DNA from: an uncultured Naasia sp.
Lineage (GTDB): Bacteria; Actinomycetota; Actinomycetes; Actinomycetales; Microbacteriaceae
Direction: 5' to 3'
Assembly: GCA_913778905.1 (NCBI GenBank)
Contig: CAJYYA010000023.1
Span: forward strand, 1 to 64,000
Length of the DNA: 64,000 nucleotides
Made by a program: the position numbers and the translations under genes. How positions within the stretch are numbered: the stretch's first letter is position 1; each line of letters starts with the position of its first letter. Below, in pieces: positions 7,422-16,222 of this stretch. The notes under the pieces are model-generated. The model was not told where the DNA came from, searched no databases, and was given only the letters and a program-made list of their open reading frames with translations.

Positions 7422-8894
7422 TCAGCGCTCCGCGGGTGGAAGCGGCGCCCGAGCGTCGGGGAGGACGGGGATGGGCATCGTCTCGAGCGGCTCGCCGGAC
7501 AGCTTCTCGAGCGCCAGCAGCCGGGTCACCTCGGTGCGGGTGAGGAGCCCGCGCTCGACGACGAGGTCCGCGACGTCGCGGTCTCCTGAAAGCGCCTCCT
7601 TGGCGAGGGTCGCCGCGGCGCCGTAGCCGATATAGGGCGTGAGTGCCGTGATGACTCCGACCGAGGAGGCCACCATGGCGTCGAGACGAGACGAGTTGGC
7701 CGTGATCCCCTCGACGCAGTTGACGCGAAGCATGCGGCATCCCCGTCGCAACCACGCGAGGCTCTGCAGCAGGCTGTGCGCGATGACGGGCTCGAATGCG
7801 TTCAGCTGCAGCTGTCCGGCCTCGGCCGCCATGGTGACCGTCACGTCGGCGCCGGCGATCGAGAAGGCGATCTGGTTGATCGCCTCGGGGATCACCGGGT
7901 TCACCTTGCCCGGCATGATCGAGGACCCCGCCTGGCGCGGCGGGAGGTTGATCTCGCCGAGACCGGCCTGGGGGCCCGAAGACAGCAGACGAAGGTCGTT
8001 GCAGATCTTCGACAGCTTGATGGCGGAACGCTTCATCGCTCCCGAGACGCTCATGAAGACGCCCGTGTCGCTGGTGGCCTCGACGAGATCCGAGGCCGTC
8101 GAGTGGTCGAGGCCGGTGATGTCACGCAGATGCCGGTTGACGGCGTCGGCGTATCGCGGGTCCGCCGTGATCCCCGTCCCGATGGCCGTCGCGCCGAGAT
8201 TGTGCTCGAAGAGCAGCGGCAGGGTCTCGCGGAGGCGCGCATGATCCTCGCCCAGCGTCACGGCGAAACCGCGGAACTCCTGTCCCAGCGTCATCGGCAC
8301 GGCGTCCTGCAGCTGAGTGCGGCCCACCTTGAGCTGGTGAGCGAACTCGCGCCCCTTCTCGGCGAATGCCTCGCGCAGCAGGTCGAGTTCGGCGACGAGG
8401 CCCTGGATACCGGCGCACAGCGCGATCTTCAGAGCCGTGGGGTAGACGTCGTTCGTCGATTGGCTGCGGTTCACATCGTCGATGGGATGGAGGTACTGGT
8501 ACTCCCCCTTCGCGTGCCCGGCGATCTCGAGCGCACGGTTCGCGATGACTTCGTTGGCGTTCATGTTCGTGCTCGTACCGGCCCCGCCCTGGATGATGCC
8601 CACCACGAACTGGTCGTCGAGCATCCCCGCCATGACGTCGTCGCACGCCGCCTCGACGAGGGCACCGCGGTCGGGATCCAGCGTGCCGAGCTCCATGTTG
8701 GCGCGCGCGGCGGCCTTCTTGACGGCACCGAAAGCCCGCACGAAGTCGGGGTAGACGGAGACCGGGCGACGCGAGACGGGGAAGTTCTCGAGCGCGCGTG
8801 CGGTGTGCACTCCCCAGTAGGCGTCCGCCGGCACGGACAGGGAACCGAGCGAATCGCTCTCGATGCGGACCGGGACTTCGACGTCAGCGACCAT
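7422..8894 (-). CDS. aspA: Aspartate ammonia-lyase
   Basis: This 490-residue enzyme of the aspartase/fumarase superfamily converts L-aspartate to fumarate and ammonia. The superfamily signature GSSIMPGKVNP is at residues 323-332 and includes the catalytic-loop serine. TNMNANEV near residues 109-116 is the form typical of aspartases rather than class II fumarases. Length is slightly above the usual 470 or so. A TAGAGT hexamer six bases upstream supports the ATG at 8894 and a leaderless message. No coupled gene is present; its downstream end shares a hairpin terminator with the LEA-like gene. Confidence 0.93.
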   Translation of the reverse strand: MVADVEVPVRIESDSLGSLSVPADAYWGVHTARALENFPVSRRPVSVYPDFVRAFGAVKKAAARANMELGTLDPDRGALVEAACDDVMAGMLDDQFVVGIIQGGAGTSTNMNANEVIANRALEIAGHAKGEYQYLHPIDDVNRSQSTNDVYPTALKIALCAGIQGLVAELDLLREAFAEKGREFAHQLKVGRTQLQDAVPMTLGQEFRGFAVTLGEDHARLRETLPLLFEHNLGATAIGTGITADPRYADAVNRHLRDITGLDHSTASDLVEATSDTGVFMSVSGAMKRSAIKLSKICNDLRLLSSGPQAGLGEINLPPRQAGSSIMPGKVNPVIPEAINQIAFSIAGADVTVTMAAEAGQLQLNAFEPVIAHSLLQSLAWLRRGCRMLRVNCVEGITANSSRLDAMVASSVGVITALTPYIGYGAAATLAKEALSGDRDVADLVVERGLLTRTEVTRLLALEKLSGEPLETMPIPVLPDARAPLPPAER

Positions 8895-8900
8895 GCCGCG

Positions 8901-8906
8901 ACTCTA
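8901..8906 (-). promoter_or_regulatory. -10 hexamer of aspA
   Basis: TAGAGT on the minus strand, six bases from the ATG at 8894. No good -35 element or ribosome binding site is seen. Confidence 0.5.
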
Positions 8907-8974
8907 CTTCGCGAGCCTCCGGGGCTCCCGGGCGGTCACCAGCCGAAAGGACGGGCGAGACATGCAGAACAGGC

Positions 8975-9002
8975 ATGACCGCCCCGAGAGCGAGGCGGTC
9001 AT
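8975..9002 (-). terminator. Terminator of the phosphate-transporter operon
   Basis: A 9-bp stem, ATGACCGCC paired with GGCGGTCAT around a 10-base loop, begins five bases beyond the stop of the 71-residue membrane protein gene. It is not followed by a strong U-run. Confidence 0.55.
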
Positions 9003-9006
9003 CCGG

Positions 9007-9222
9007 TCACCCGTGGAAGGCGGGGATGATCAGGTAGATCCCGTAGAGCACGGCGAGGCCCGCCAACCCGAAGCAGACGTAGGCCCCGACCGTGGCGGCA
9101 CGGGGGCGCGGCTCCGGCGTCGAGGTCAGGCGGACGCCGAGCGAGAACAGCGTGACGACCACGGCGGCCGCGACCAGGGAGGTCGCCGCGACGATGAGCA
9201 AGTCCAGCCAATCGATGGTCAT
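9007..9222 (-). CDS. Small two-helix membrane protein coupled to the phosphate transporter
   Basis: This 71-residue protein has two hydrophobic helices (residues about 5-30 and 43-67) joined by a basic, proline-rich loop (STPEPRPRA). Its ATG overlaps the transporter stop codon (ATGA), so translation is probably coupled. I do not recognise a family. The tight coupling suggests a partner or regulator of the permease. Confidence 0.8.
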   Translation of the reverse strand: MTIDWLDLLIVAATSLVAAAVVVTLFSLGVRLTSTPEPRPRAATVGAYVCFGLAGLAVLYGIYLIIPAFHG

Positions 9223-10394
9223 CGTGCGCTCCGTCCACGCTTGTTCTTGGACCGGGGGCGGACGACGTCGCCGGCTCCACTGACCTCCTGGTCGAGGCTC
9301 TCGCTGTCGACGCGCGTGCTGCGCGAGCGGAGGAAGATGCCGATGATGAAGACGAGGCCCAGGACGGCGTCGATGGCGATCCCGACCGGTCCGGCGAGGG
9401 CGACCAGCGCGGCGATGGCGCCGACGAGCGCGGCTGCCGGGAGCGTGAGGACCCACCCGATGGCGATCCGGCCCGCGGTCGACCAACGCACCGTGGCGCC
9501 CTTGCGGCCGAGGCCCGAGCCGATGACCGACCCCGACGCGACCTGTGTGGTCGACAGCGCGAAGCCGAGATGGCTCGACGCGAGGATCGTCGCGGCCGTG
9601 CTGGTCTCGGCGGAGAACCCCTGAGCCGGCTTGACCGCCGTCAGACCGGTGCCGAGCGTCTTGATGATCCGCCAACCGCCGGAGTAGGTGCCGAACGCGA
9701 TCGCGAACGCGCAGGCGGCCACGACCCAGAACTGCGGGCCGGACCCGGCTGCCTGCAGGCCGCTCGCGATGAGCACGAGGGTGATGACGCCCATGGTCTT
9801 CTGCGCGTCGTTGGTGCCGTGGGCGAGCGCGACGAGCGAGGACGAGAAGATCTGCCCGACCCGGAAACCGCCGCGACGATCGGGCTGGCCGTCCGTGCGG
9901 CGAGTGATCCGATACGCCAGTCGCGTCGCGACGAACGCGGAGCCACCGGCCACCGCGGGAGCGATGAGCGCGGGCAGCAGCACCTTCGAGACGACTACGC
10001 CGAAATCGACGGCACCGATGCCGGCTCCCACGAGCGCGGCGCCGATGAGCCCGCCGAACAGGGCGTGGCTCGACGACGACGGGAGACCGAAGAACCACGT
10101 CAGCAGATTCCAGACGATGGCACCGATCAACCCCGCGAAGATCAGCTCAGGAGTGATCTGCACTCCCCCGTCGCCCTCGCGGATGATGCCGCCGGAGATG
10201 GTCTTGGCCACCTCGGTCGAGAGGAACGCCCCCACCAGGTTCAGCACGGCGGCGAGGGCGACGGCGATCTTGGGCCGCAGAGCTCCGGTGGCGATCGGCG
10301 TCGCCATGGCGTTCGCCGTGTCGTGGAAGCCGTTCGTGAAGTCGAAGAAGAGTGCGAGGGCGATCACCAGCACGACGATCAGAGTGAGATCCAT
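9219..10394 (-). CDS. PiT-family inorganic phosphate transporter
   Basis: This 391-residue membrane protein belongs to the PiT family of low-affinity, cation-coupled phosphate permeases. The two inverted signature halves are visible: GFHDTANAMATPIATGAL near residue 22 and VALAHGTNDAQKTMGVI near residues 187-203. There are about ten membrane helices and a basic cytoplasmic linker (RITRRTDGQPDRRGG) between the halves. The C-terminal tail is rich in arginine and lysine. It is co-translated with the 71-residue membrane protein. I could not recognise a Pho-box upstream. Confidence 0.92.
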   Translation of the reverse strand: MDLTLIVVLVIALALFFDFTNGFHDTANAMATPIATGALRPKIAVALAAVLNLVGAFLSTEVAKTISGGIIREGDGGVQITPELIFAGLIGAIVWNLLTWFFGLPSSSSHALFGGLIGAALVGAGIGAVDFGVVVSKVLLPALIAPAVAGGSAFVATRLAYRITRRTDGQPDRRGGFRVGQIFSSSLVALAHGTNDAQKTMGVITLVLIASGLQAAGSGPQFWVVAACAFAIAFGTYSGGWRIIKTLGTGLTAVKPAQGFSAETSTAATILASSHLGFALSTTQVASGSVIGSGLGRKGATVRWSTAGRIAIGWVLTLPAAALVGAIAALVALAGPVGIAIDAVLGLVFIIGIFLRSRSTRVDSESLDQEVSGAGDVVRPRSKNKRGRSAR

Positions 10395-10575
10395 CAGCTG
10401 TTAACCCACTCGACCGTCGGTGGTGGTTGACACGGCGTCGACTCTAGTTGCCGCAGTCGCTCATCCGCGTCTCAGCTGCCCGCACCGGGGTTCGTGCCGT
10501 CCTCGGCTCCCCCGTCCGTCCACGCTGTGAGCGGATTCCCAACCGCGTCCCTGGCGAGCACCAGAGCCCGCGCCC

Positions 10576-10581
10576 TACGCT
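10576..10581 (+). promoter_or_regulatory. -10 hexamer of the maltokinase gene
   Basis: TACGCT ends eight bases before the ATG at 10590. It supports that start over an upstream in-frame ATG at 10494, which would put the hexamer inside the gene. Confidence 0.45.
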
Positions 10582-10589
10582 CGATTCAC

Positions 10590-11930
10590 ATGACCTCCGG
10601 CGCACCCAGGACCCTGCTCGACGCCCTCGTGACGAATCCCGATTTCGGGTCTTGGGTCGCCGAACAGCGCTGGTATCCGGGCGGCGGCGCGCGTCCGGTC
10701 CTCGGTGTGGTGGCGGTGTATCCGCTCGGCGATGCCTCGATCGTCGCGATTCTCCGCGACGAAACGGACGGCTCGACCTATCAGATCCCCTTGGCGGTCG
10801 GCTCGGACTCGATCGGCGAGACCACCGTGGCCATCGCGACGGTGGACGGGACCGCCGTCGCCGACGGGACGCGCGACCTGGCGACCTGCCTGGCGATCCA
10901 CGCGCTCGCGACGGGCGGCGGTCGCATCGACGGCGACGGCATCCGAGTGCACGGGGCACCGTCGGCCAGCGCCCACGGCACGCCCGTGGCGGCGAAGGTG
11001 TTGAGCGGTGAGCAGTCGAACACCTCGATCATCTTCGAGGTCGAGGGCGGTGACCCCGTCATCGTCAAGCTGTTCCGTCTGCTGCACGCGGGCGACAACC
11101 CGGATGTGACGCTGCAGACCGCGATCGCGGCGGCCGGGTCGGATGCGGTGCCCCGGTCGCTCGGAGCAGTGGTCGGCGAGTGGGAGGGGGCACGCGGCCA
11201 CCTCGCCTTCGCGCAGGAGTTCCTGCCCGGAACCCGCGACGCGTGGCGGGTCGCGCTCGACGCGGTGCTCGCGGACGAGGACTTCACCGACCGGGCGCGC
11301 GCTCTCGGCGCCGCGACGGCCGAGGCGCACCGCATCCTCGGATCCGCTCTCCCCACGGAGGCGGCGACGCCGGAACGCACGGCGGCTCTCGTCGCGGGAT
11401 TCCGGGCCCGCGCCGCTACAGCCTTCGCTGCGGTGCCGACGCTGCGGACTCTGGAGCCGGCCATCGAGGCCGCCTACACGGCCGCCGCAGAGGAGCCCTG
11501 GCCCGCGCTTCAGCGCGTACACGGCGACTATCACCTGGGCCAGGTGCTCGACGCGCCGGGCCGCGGGTGGGTGCTCCTCGACTTCGAGGGCGAGCCGCTT
11601 CGCCCGATGAGCGAGCGGAACGAACCCGACCTCGCCCTCCGCGATGTGGCGGGCATGCTGAGGTCGTTCGATTACGCGTCCGGATCCGTGTCACTCGCCG
11701 ACCCCGCCGCGGCCGATCGGGCTCGTGCCTGGGCGCACGCCGCGCGGGAGGCGTTCCTGGACGGCTACGGCCGCGACGCCCTGACCGCCCACCCGCGCCT
11801 GCTCGCCGCCCTGGAGATCGACAAGGCCCTCTACGAGGCGGTCTACGAGTACCGCAACCGCCCGACCTGGCTCCCCATCCCCACCGCCGCCCTCCACACC
11901 CTCCTCCCCAGCGAGGGTGTTCCGGCCTGA
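10590..11930 (+). CDS. mak: Maltokinase-like phosphotransferase (Pep2/Mak family)
   Basis: This 446-residue protein matches the maltokinase architecture. An N-terminal cap domain (about 1-120) is followed by an aminoglycoside-phosphotransferase-like kinase fold. The catalytic loop HGDYHLGQ and the metal motif DFEGEPLRP lie near residues 310-340, followed by RDVAGMLRSFDYA, a highly characteristic maltokinase string. Maltokinase makes maltose-1-phosphate for the GlgE alpha-glucan pathway. Its usual partners (treS, glgE, glgB) are not in this window, so the pathway link rests on family membership only. The start is set by a -10 hexamer and by where family similarity begins. Confidence 0.85.
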   Translation: MTSGAPRTLLDALVTNPDFGSWVAEQRWYPGGGARPVLGVVAVYPLGDASIVAILRDETDGSTYQIPLAVGSDSIGETTVAIATVDGTAVADGTRDLATCLAIHALATGGGRIDGDGIRVHGAPSASAHGTPVAAKVLSGEQSNTSIIFEVEGGDPVIVKLFRLLHAGDNPDVTLQTAIAAAGSDAVPRSLGAVVGEWEGARGHLAFAQEFLPGTRDAWRVALDAVLADEDFTDRARALGAATAEAHRILGSALPTEAATPERTAALVAGFRARAATAFAAVPTLRTLEPAIEAAYTAAAEEPWPALQRVHGDYHLGQVLDAPGRGWVLLDFEGEPLRPMSERNEPDLALRDVAGMLRSFDYASGSVSLADPAAADRARAWAHAAREAFLDGYGRDALTAHPRLLAALEIDKALYEAVYEYRNRPTWLPIPTAALHTLLPSEGVPA

Positions 11931-12008
11931 AGAGAACGTTGCGGCGTACCAACTGAGCCGCAATACCCGTACAACCGGGACGGGGCGAGGTGCACATCGT
12001 CGAGTGCG

Positions 12009-12014
12009 TAGCCT
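12009..12014 (+). promoter_or_regulatory. -10 hexamer of the oligopeptidase gene
   Basis: TAGCCT lies six bases before the GTG at 12021, in leaderless geometry. Confidence 0.5.
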
Positions 12015-12020
12015 GGGTGG

Positions 12021-14192
12021 GTGACTGGATCCGCTGACGCGAACGTGCCGACCACCTCGACCGATGACGAGCAGGCTCAGGGGCCGAGCACCCCGCCGGT
12101 AGCCGACAAGCGGCCCCTGCGCCGCGAGCACCACGGCGACGTCGTCGTCGACGACTACGAGTGGCTGCGCGAGAAGGAGAACCCCGAGGTCATCGCGCAC
12201 CTCGAGGCCGAGAACGCGTTCACCGAGGCCGAGCTGGCGCACCTCGCGCCGCTGCGCCAGCGCATCTTCGAGGAGATCCGCTCCCGCGTGCAGGAGACCG
12301 ACCTGAGCGTGCCGGTCCGCGAGGGCTCCTGGTGGTACTACTCGCGCAGCATCGAGGGCGCCCAGTACGGCGTCTCATGCCGGGTCGCCGTCGCGGATGC
12401 CGACGACTGGACGCCGCCGACCATCGAGCCGGGGACGGACGTCGAGGGCGAGCAGGTCCTGCTCGACATGAACCTCGAGGCCGACGGCCACGAGTTCTTC
12501 TCGCTCGGCACCTTCGACGTCTCACCCGACGGCACCCGCCTCGCATGGGCCGCCGACAGCGTGGGCGACGAGCGCTACTCCCTGCGGATCCGCGACCTCG
12601 TGACGGGCGAGGATCTGCCCGATGTGATCGAGGGCACCCTGCCCGGCGCCATGATCTCACCCGACGGCGACTTCGTGTTCTACACGACCCCCGACGACGC
12701 GTGGCGCCCCGATACCGTCTGGCGCCACCGCATCGGCACGCCGCGCGAAGAGGACGTCGCCGTCTTCCACGAGCCGGACGAGCGCTACTGGGTGGGGGTG
12801 GGAGCGACCCGTTCGCGGCGCTTCCTCGTCATCGAGGTCGGCTCGAAGATCACGAGCGAGACCCGGCTCCTTCCCGCCGACGACCCCACGGGCGAATTCA
12901 CGGTGGTCTGGCCTCGGCGCGAGGGCGTCGAGTACGAGGTCGCGCACACCATCACGGCTGGCACCGACGAGCTGCTCATCCTCCACAACGAGGGCGCGGT
13001 GAACTTCGAGCTCGTGCGCGTGAGCGTCTCGGATCCGATGGGCGAGCGCACCGTCGTCCTCCCCCACTCCGAGTCGGTGCGCCTCGAAGACGTGGACTGC
13101 TTCGCCGGCTTCACCGCCGTGTCGTTCCGCCGCGAGGGTCTCACCCGCCTCGGCCTGTTGCGCATGGACTCCTCAGGCGCGGGCAGCATCGAGGAGATCG
13201 ATTTCGACGAGCCCATCTTCACGGTCGGCGCCGCGAGCAACCCCGAGTGGGAGCAGCCCACATTGCGCCTGCACTTCGGCTCGTTCGTGACCCCCGCGAC
13301 CGTTTTCGACTACGTCGTCGCCGACGACCGGCTGCGCCTCCTCAAGCGTCAGGTGGTCCTCGGCGGATACGACCCCACCGACTACGAGCAGCGCCGCGTG
13401 TGGGCGACCGCCGCCGACGGCGCCCGGATCCCTATCTCCATGGTCGCGCGACGGGAGATGTTCGACCGCCCGTCGACGCAGGCGCCTCCCGCCATGCTGC
13501 TCTACGGGTACGGCTCCTATGAGGCGAGCATCGACCCGTCGTTCTCGGCCGCCCGCCTCTCCCTGCTCGACCGGGGTGTCGGCTTCGCGATCGCCCACGT
13601 GCGGGGCGGCGGCGAGCTCGGCCGGGCCTGGTACGACGACGGCAAGACGCTGACGAAGAAGAACACGTTCACCGACTTCGTAGCAGCGGCCGACGAGCTC
13701 ATCGAACAGGGCTACGCGACGCCCGAACGCCTGCTCGCCGAGGGGCGCAGCGCCGGCGGACTCCTCATGGGTGCCGTCGCCAACATCGGCGGCGATCGAT
13801 TCGCCGGCATCCTCGCGGGTGTGCCGTTCGTCGATCCGTTGACGAGCATCCTCGACCCGTCGCTTCCGCTCACCGTCATCGAGTGGGACGAGTGGGGCGA
13901 CCCCCTGCACGACCCCGAGGTCTACGCCTACATGAAGTCGTACTCGCCCTACGAGAACGTCGCCGACCGGCGCTACCCGCGGATCCTCGCCGTCACGAGT
14001 CTCAACGACACCCGTGTGCTGTACGTCGAGCCCGCCAAGTGGACGGCGAGGCTGCGCGAGGTCGGCGCCCCGGTGCTGCTCAAGACCGAGATGTCGGCCG
14101 GCCACGGCGGCGTCAGCGGACGCTACGACGCCTGGCACGAGCGCGCGTTCGAGCTCGCCTGGATGCTCGACGTGGTCGGTCTCGCGGACTGA
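12021..14192 (+). CDS. ptrB: Oligopeptidase B (prolyl oligopeptidase family, S9A)
   Basis: This 723-residue cytoplasmic serine peptidase has the family's two-part build: a beta-propeller from about residue 75 to 425, which limits substrates to short peptides, and an alpha/beta-hydrolase domain. The nucleophile is S577 in GRSAGG. The acid is in SLNDTRVLYVEP and the histidine in EMSAGHGG near the C terminus. Oligopeptidase B cleaves after Lys or Arg. The first 25 residues are low-complexity and poorly conserved. The GTG start follows a leaderless -10. It stands alone as a transcription unit. Confidence 0.93.
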   Translation: MTGSADANVPTTSTDDEQAQGPSTPPVADKRPLRREHHGDVVVDDYEWLREKENPEVIAHLEAENAFTEAELAHLAPLRQRIFEEIRSRVQETDLSVPVREGSWWYYSRSIEGAQYGVSCRVAVADADDWTPPTIEPGTDVEGEQVLLDMNLEADGHEFFSLGTFDVSPDGTRLAWAADSVGDERYSLRIRDLVTGEDLPDVIEGTLPGAMISPDGDFVFYTTPDDAWRPDTVWRHRIGTPREEDVAVFHEPDERYWVGVGATRSRRFLVIEVGSKITSETRLLPADDPTGEFTVVWPRREGVEYEVAHTITAGTDELLILHNEGAVNFELVRVSVSDPMGERTVVLPHSESVRLEDVDCFAGFTAVSFRREGLTRLGLLRMDSSGAGSIEEIDFDEPIFTVGAASNPEWEQPTLRLHFGSFVTPATVFDYVVADDRLRLLKRQVVLGGYDPTDYEQRRVWATAADGARIPISMVARREMFDRPSTQAPPAMLLYGYGSYEASIDPSFSAARLSLLDRGVGFAIAHVRGGGELGRAWYDDGKTLTKKNTFTDFVAAADELIEQGYATPERLLAEGRSAGGLLMGAVANIGGDRFAGILAGVPFVDPLTSILDPSLPLTVIEWDEWGDPLHDPEVYAYMKSYSPYENVADRRYPRILAVTSLNDTRVLYVEPAKWTARLREVGAPVLLKTEMSAGHGGVSGRYDAWHERAFELAWMLDVVGLAD

Positions 14193-14211
14193 GGCCGTCG
14201 AGGGGCCTCCC

Positions 14212-15162
14212 CTAGGACACGCCGATATCTGCAAGGGCGCTGACGGCGCGTTCGGGGTGCTCCGCGATCCGGTTGAGCACGTACAGCCACCATTCGGGGC
14301 CGTAGACGACGTACTCCCGGGTGGTGAATCCGTCCGCTCGCAGCGTGTCCAGCAGATCGGTGCCGAGCCCTTGGAGCATCTCGAATTCCACATGCGTCCC
14401 GCGCAGGGCCTCGCCCAGCTCGGCTCGGAGATCATCGACGAGGACGGCGTCGTGCGTCGCGATATTGACGCGGTGGCCGGACCGGACGAGCCGGTCCGCC
14501 ATGGTCCGATACGCGTCGTACATCGGCTCGGAGTCGCGAGGATGCGCGACATCGTCCGTCTCGAGGAATGCTCCCTTGACGATGCGGATCGGCCCCGGTC
14601 TGCGGATCATCCGCTCGAGGTCGGCGGGTGAGCGGCGCAGACGGGCCTGGATGGTGATGCCGGTTTCCGGGTGACGGTCGGAGATCCGCTCCCAGAGATC
14701 GAGCACGAGGTCGGTCCGCCGCGATCCCTCCGCGGAGATCATGACGGATGTGCCCGCATCGTGCGCGGCGCGCGCGATACGCAGAGCGTTGTCGAGTCCG
14801 AGCTGCGGCGAGACCACTGATCCGATGTGCGACAGGTCGAACGAGATGGTGGCGGCCAGCCCGCCCGAGGCGACCCGGTCCGTGAGCTGGAGGATCTCCT
14901 CGGTCTCCCGCGCCGCCACCCCGGCGTCGCGCACGGACTCTCCGACGCATTCGACGCTTCCCAGGTGACCCCTGGCGCTGTTGTCGCGCAGAACATCGAT
15001 GGCGTCAGCGGCCCGGGCACCGGCGATGTAGCGGCGTGCGATCCGCTCCGCGATCGCGGCGAGGGCGGGGTCGGCCATCACCATCTGCTTGAGGTCTTCG
15101 TCGAGGGCCCACCCTCGGAGGGTGTCTGCGGCGGCGGCCAGTGTCCGGGTGCTGAGCTTCAC
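14212..15162 (-). CDS. Proline dehydrogenase
   Basis: This 316-residue flavoenzyme oxidises proline to pyrroline-5-carboxylate. It is a monofunctional form, not fused to the aldehyde dehydrogenase found in PutA. Barrel motifs are visible: RIVKGAF (193-199), IATHD (234-238) and EFEMLQG (259-265). The substrate-binding motif usually reads R-R-x-x-E; here it is N-R-I-A-E (297-301), so the first arginine is replaced. The start is GTG at 15162. The AraC-type regulator gene lies 48 bases upstream on the same strand and may share its transcript. No P5C dehydrogenase gene is adjacent. Confidence 0.88.
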   Translation of the reverse strand: MKLSTRTLAAAADTLRGWALDEDLKQMVMADPALAAIAERIARRYIAGARAADAIDVLRDNSARGHLGSVECVGESVRDAGVAARETEEILQLTDRVASGGLAATISFDLSHIGSVVSPQLGLDNALRIARAAHDAGTSVMISAEGSRRTDLVLDLWERISDRHPETGITIQARLRRSPADLERMIRRPGPIRIVKGAFLETDDVAHPRDSEPMYDAYRTMADRLVRSGHRVNIATHDAVLVDDLRAELGEALRGTHVEFEMLQGLGTDLLDTLRADGFTTREYVVYGPEWWLYVLNRIAEHPERAVSALADIGVS

Positions 15163-15210
15163 CTCGCCAGCATGCGGCGCGAAGGGGGGCGCGTCTTGTA
15201 CGGGATTGCG

Positions 15211-16002
15211 CTACCCGCGGTAGGCACCCGGCGTCGCGGCCACGTGGGCACGGAATACCCGGTGGAAATGGCTCTGGTCGGCGAAACCGAGCTCCGCCGC
15301 CGTATCCGCCAGAGAGCGACCCTCGCCCAGCATCTTCCGCGCCCTCGTGACGCGTCGGTTCTGCCGCCACGCGGAGGGGGTCAGTCCGGTGGCCCTTCTC
15401 GTGGCTCGGATCAGCTGGAACTTGCTCATGCCAACCATCGCGGCGAGCTCGTCGAGGACGGGACCCTCATCGTCCCGGTCGAGCAGTTCCAACATGGGAG
15501 CGAGCCGGGCCGCGAGCGCGGAGTCGGTCGTCGGCCGCAGCTTCCGACGGGGAACGCCCCGCGCGGAGTGCAGGAGGGCTGCGGCGAGGTCGGACCGTAC
15601 GGCGTCGGCGTTGCCGGAGTCGTCCCGGAACAGGCTCGCGTTGGCCTCGTTGAACAGCCGATACAGGAACTCGTCGCGGAATATGTGGATCTCGCCGAGC
15701 AGGTGTGCCCCCTCGTCGTTTGCGATCGCGGCGACCCAGGCCTGGTCCACGTGGATCATCTGGTACCGCCACCGTCCGCGGTCCGGGTTGCACGCGTGCA
15801 CGTGTCCGGCCGGTATGAGGATCACGTCGCCGGCGAGAAGTTCGACGGCATCCTCGGATGCGCCCGTGAGCAGGCTCGAACCCTCGTCGATGAGACCGAT
15901 CGAGAAGGTGTCGTGCGTGTGGGGCCGGTAGCAGGAGATCGCGTGGGAGGACCGCCGGGATTCGAGGTACGGAAGCTCCTCGCTACGCCAGAACTCGGTC
16001 AC
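15211..16002 (-). CDS. AraC-family transcriptional regulator
   Basis: This 263-residue protein has an N-terminal cupin-type sensing domain (HTHDTFSIGLIDEG near residue 30, with DVILIPAGHVH) and a C-terminal double helix-turn-helix (about 165-263, with GMSKFQLIRATRRATG and ELGFADQSHFHRVFR). I set the start at GTG 16002 because a strong ribosome binding site (GAGGAGGGG) sits about 8 bases upstream; an upstream in-frame start at 16044 lacks one. It probably reads into the proline dehydrogenase gene 48 bases downstream and may control it, though AraC regulators of this shape often control amino-acid exporters. Confidence 0.88.
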   Translation of the reverse strand: MTEFWRSEELPYLESRRSSHAISCYRPHTHDTFSIGLIDEGSSLLTGASEDAVELLAGDVILIPAGHVHACNPDRGRWRYQMIHVDQAWVAAIANDEGAHLLGEIHIFRDEFLYRLFNEANASLFRDDSGNADAVRSDLAAALLHSARGVPRRKLRPTTDSALAARLAPMLELLDRDDEGPVLDELAAMVGMSKFQLIRATRRATGLTPSAWRQNRRVTRARKMLGEGRSLADTAAELGFADQSHFHRVFRAHVAATPGAYRG

Positions 16003-16130
16003 CGGCAGGCCCCTCCTCTCCCCACGCACACGAGCGTAGGACACCCGCAGGGCCGTTCGTCCGCCGCTCGCGGCGGCTGGGCGACGGTGGCAGAGCGTTA
16101 CCCCGGCCTGCCGCCGGTGGGCTGCACCTC

Positions 16131-16221
16131 GCCCTCAGCAGGGACTTCGGCTCCTCAGCAGGTGAAATCCGCCCGATTCCTCCTGCTGAAGCGTCGAGAC
16201 TCCTGCTGAGCGCAGGGAGTG
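16131..16221. repeat. CTGCTGA inverted-repeat element, copy A
   Basis: An element of about 90 bp holds four CTCAGCAGG/CCTGCTGA heptamer cores, two in each orientation, around a GCCCGATTCC centre. A second copy with the same layout is at 49774-49872. It lies immediately beyond the 3' end of the ThrE gene, so it can fold as a terminator-like cruciform. It also sits in the upstream region of the AraC gene. Confidence 0.75.
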
Positions 16222-16222
16222 G

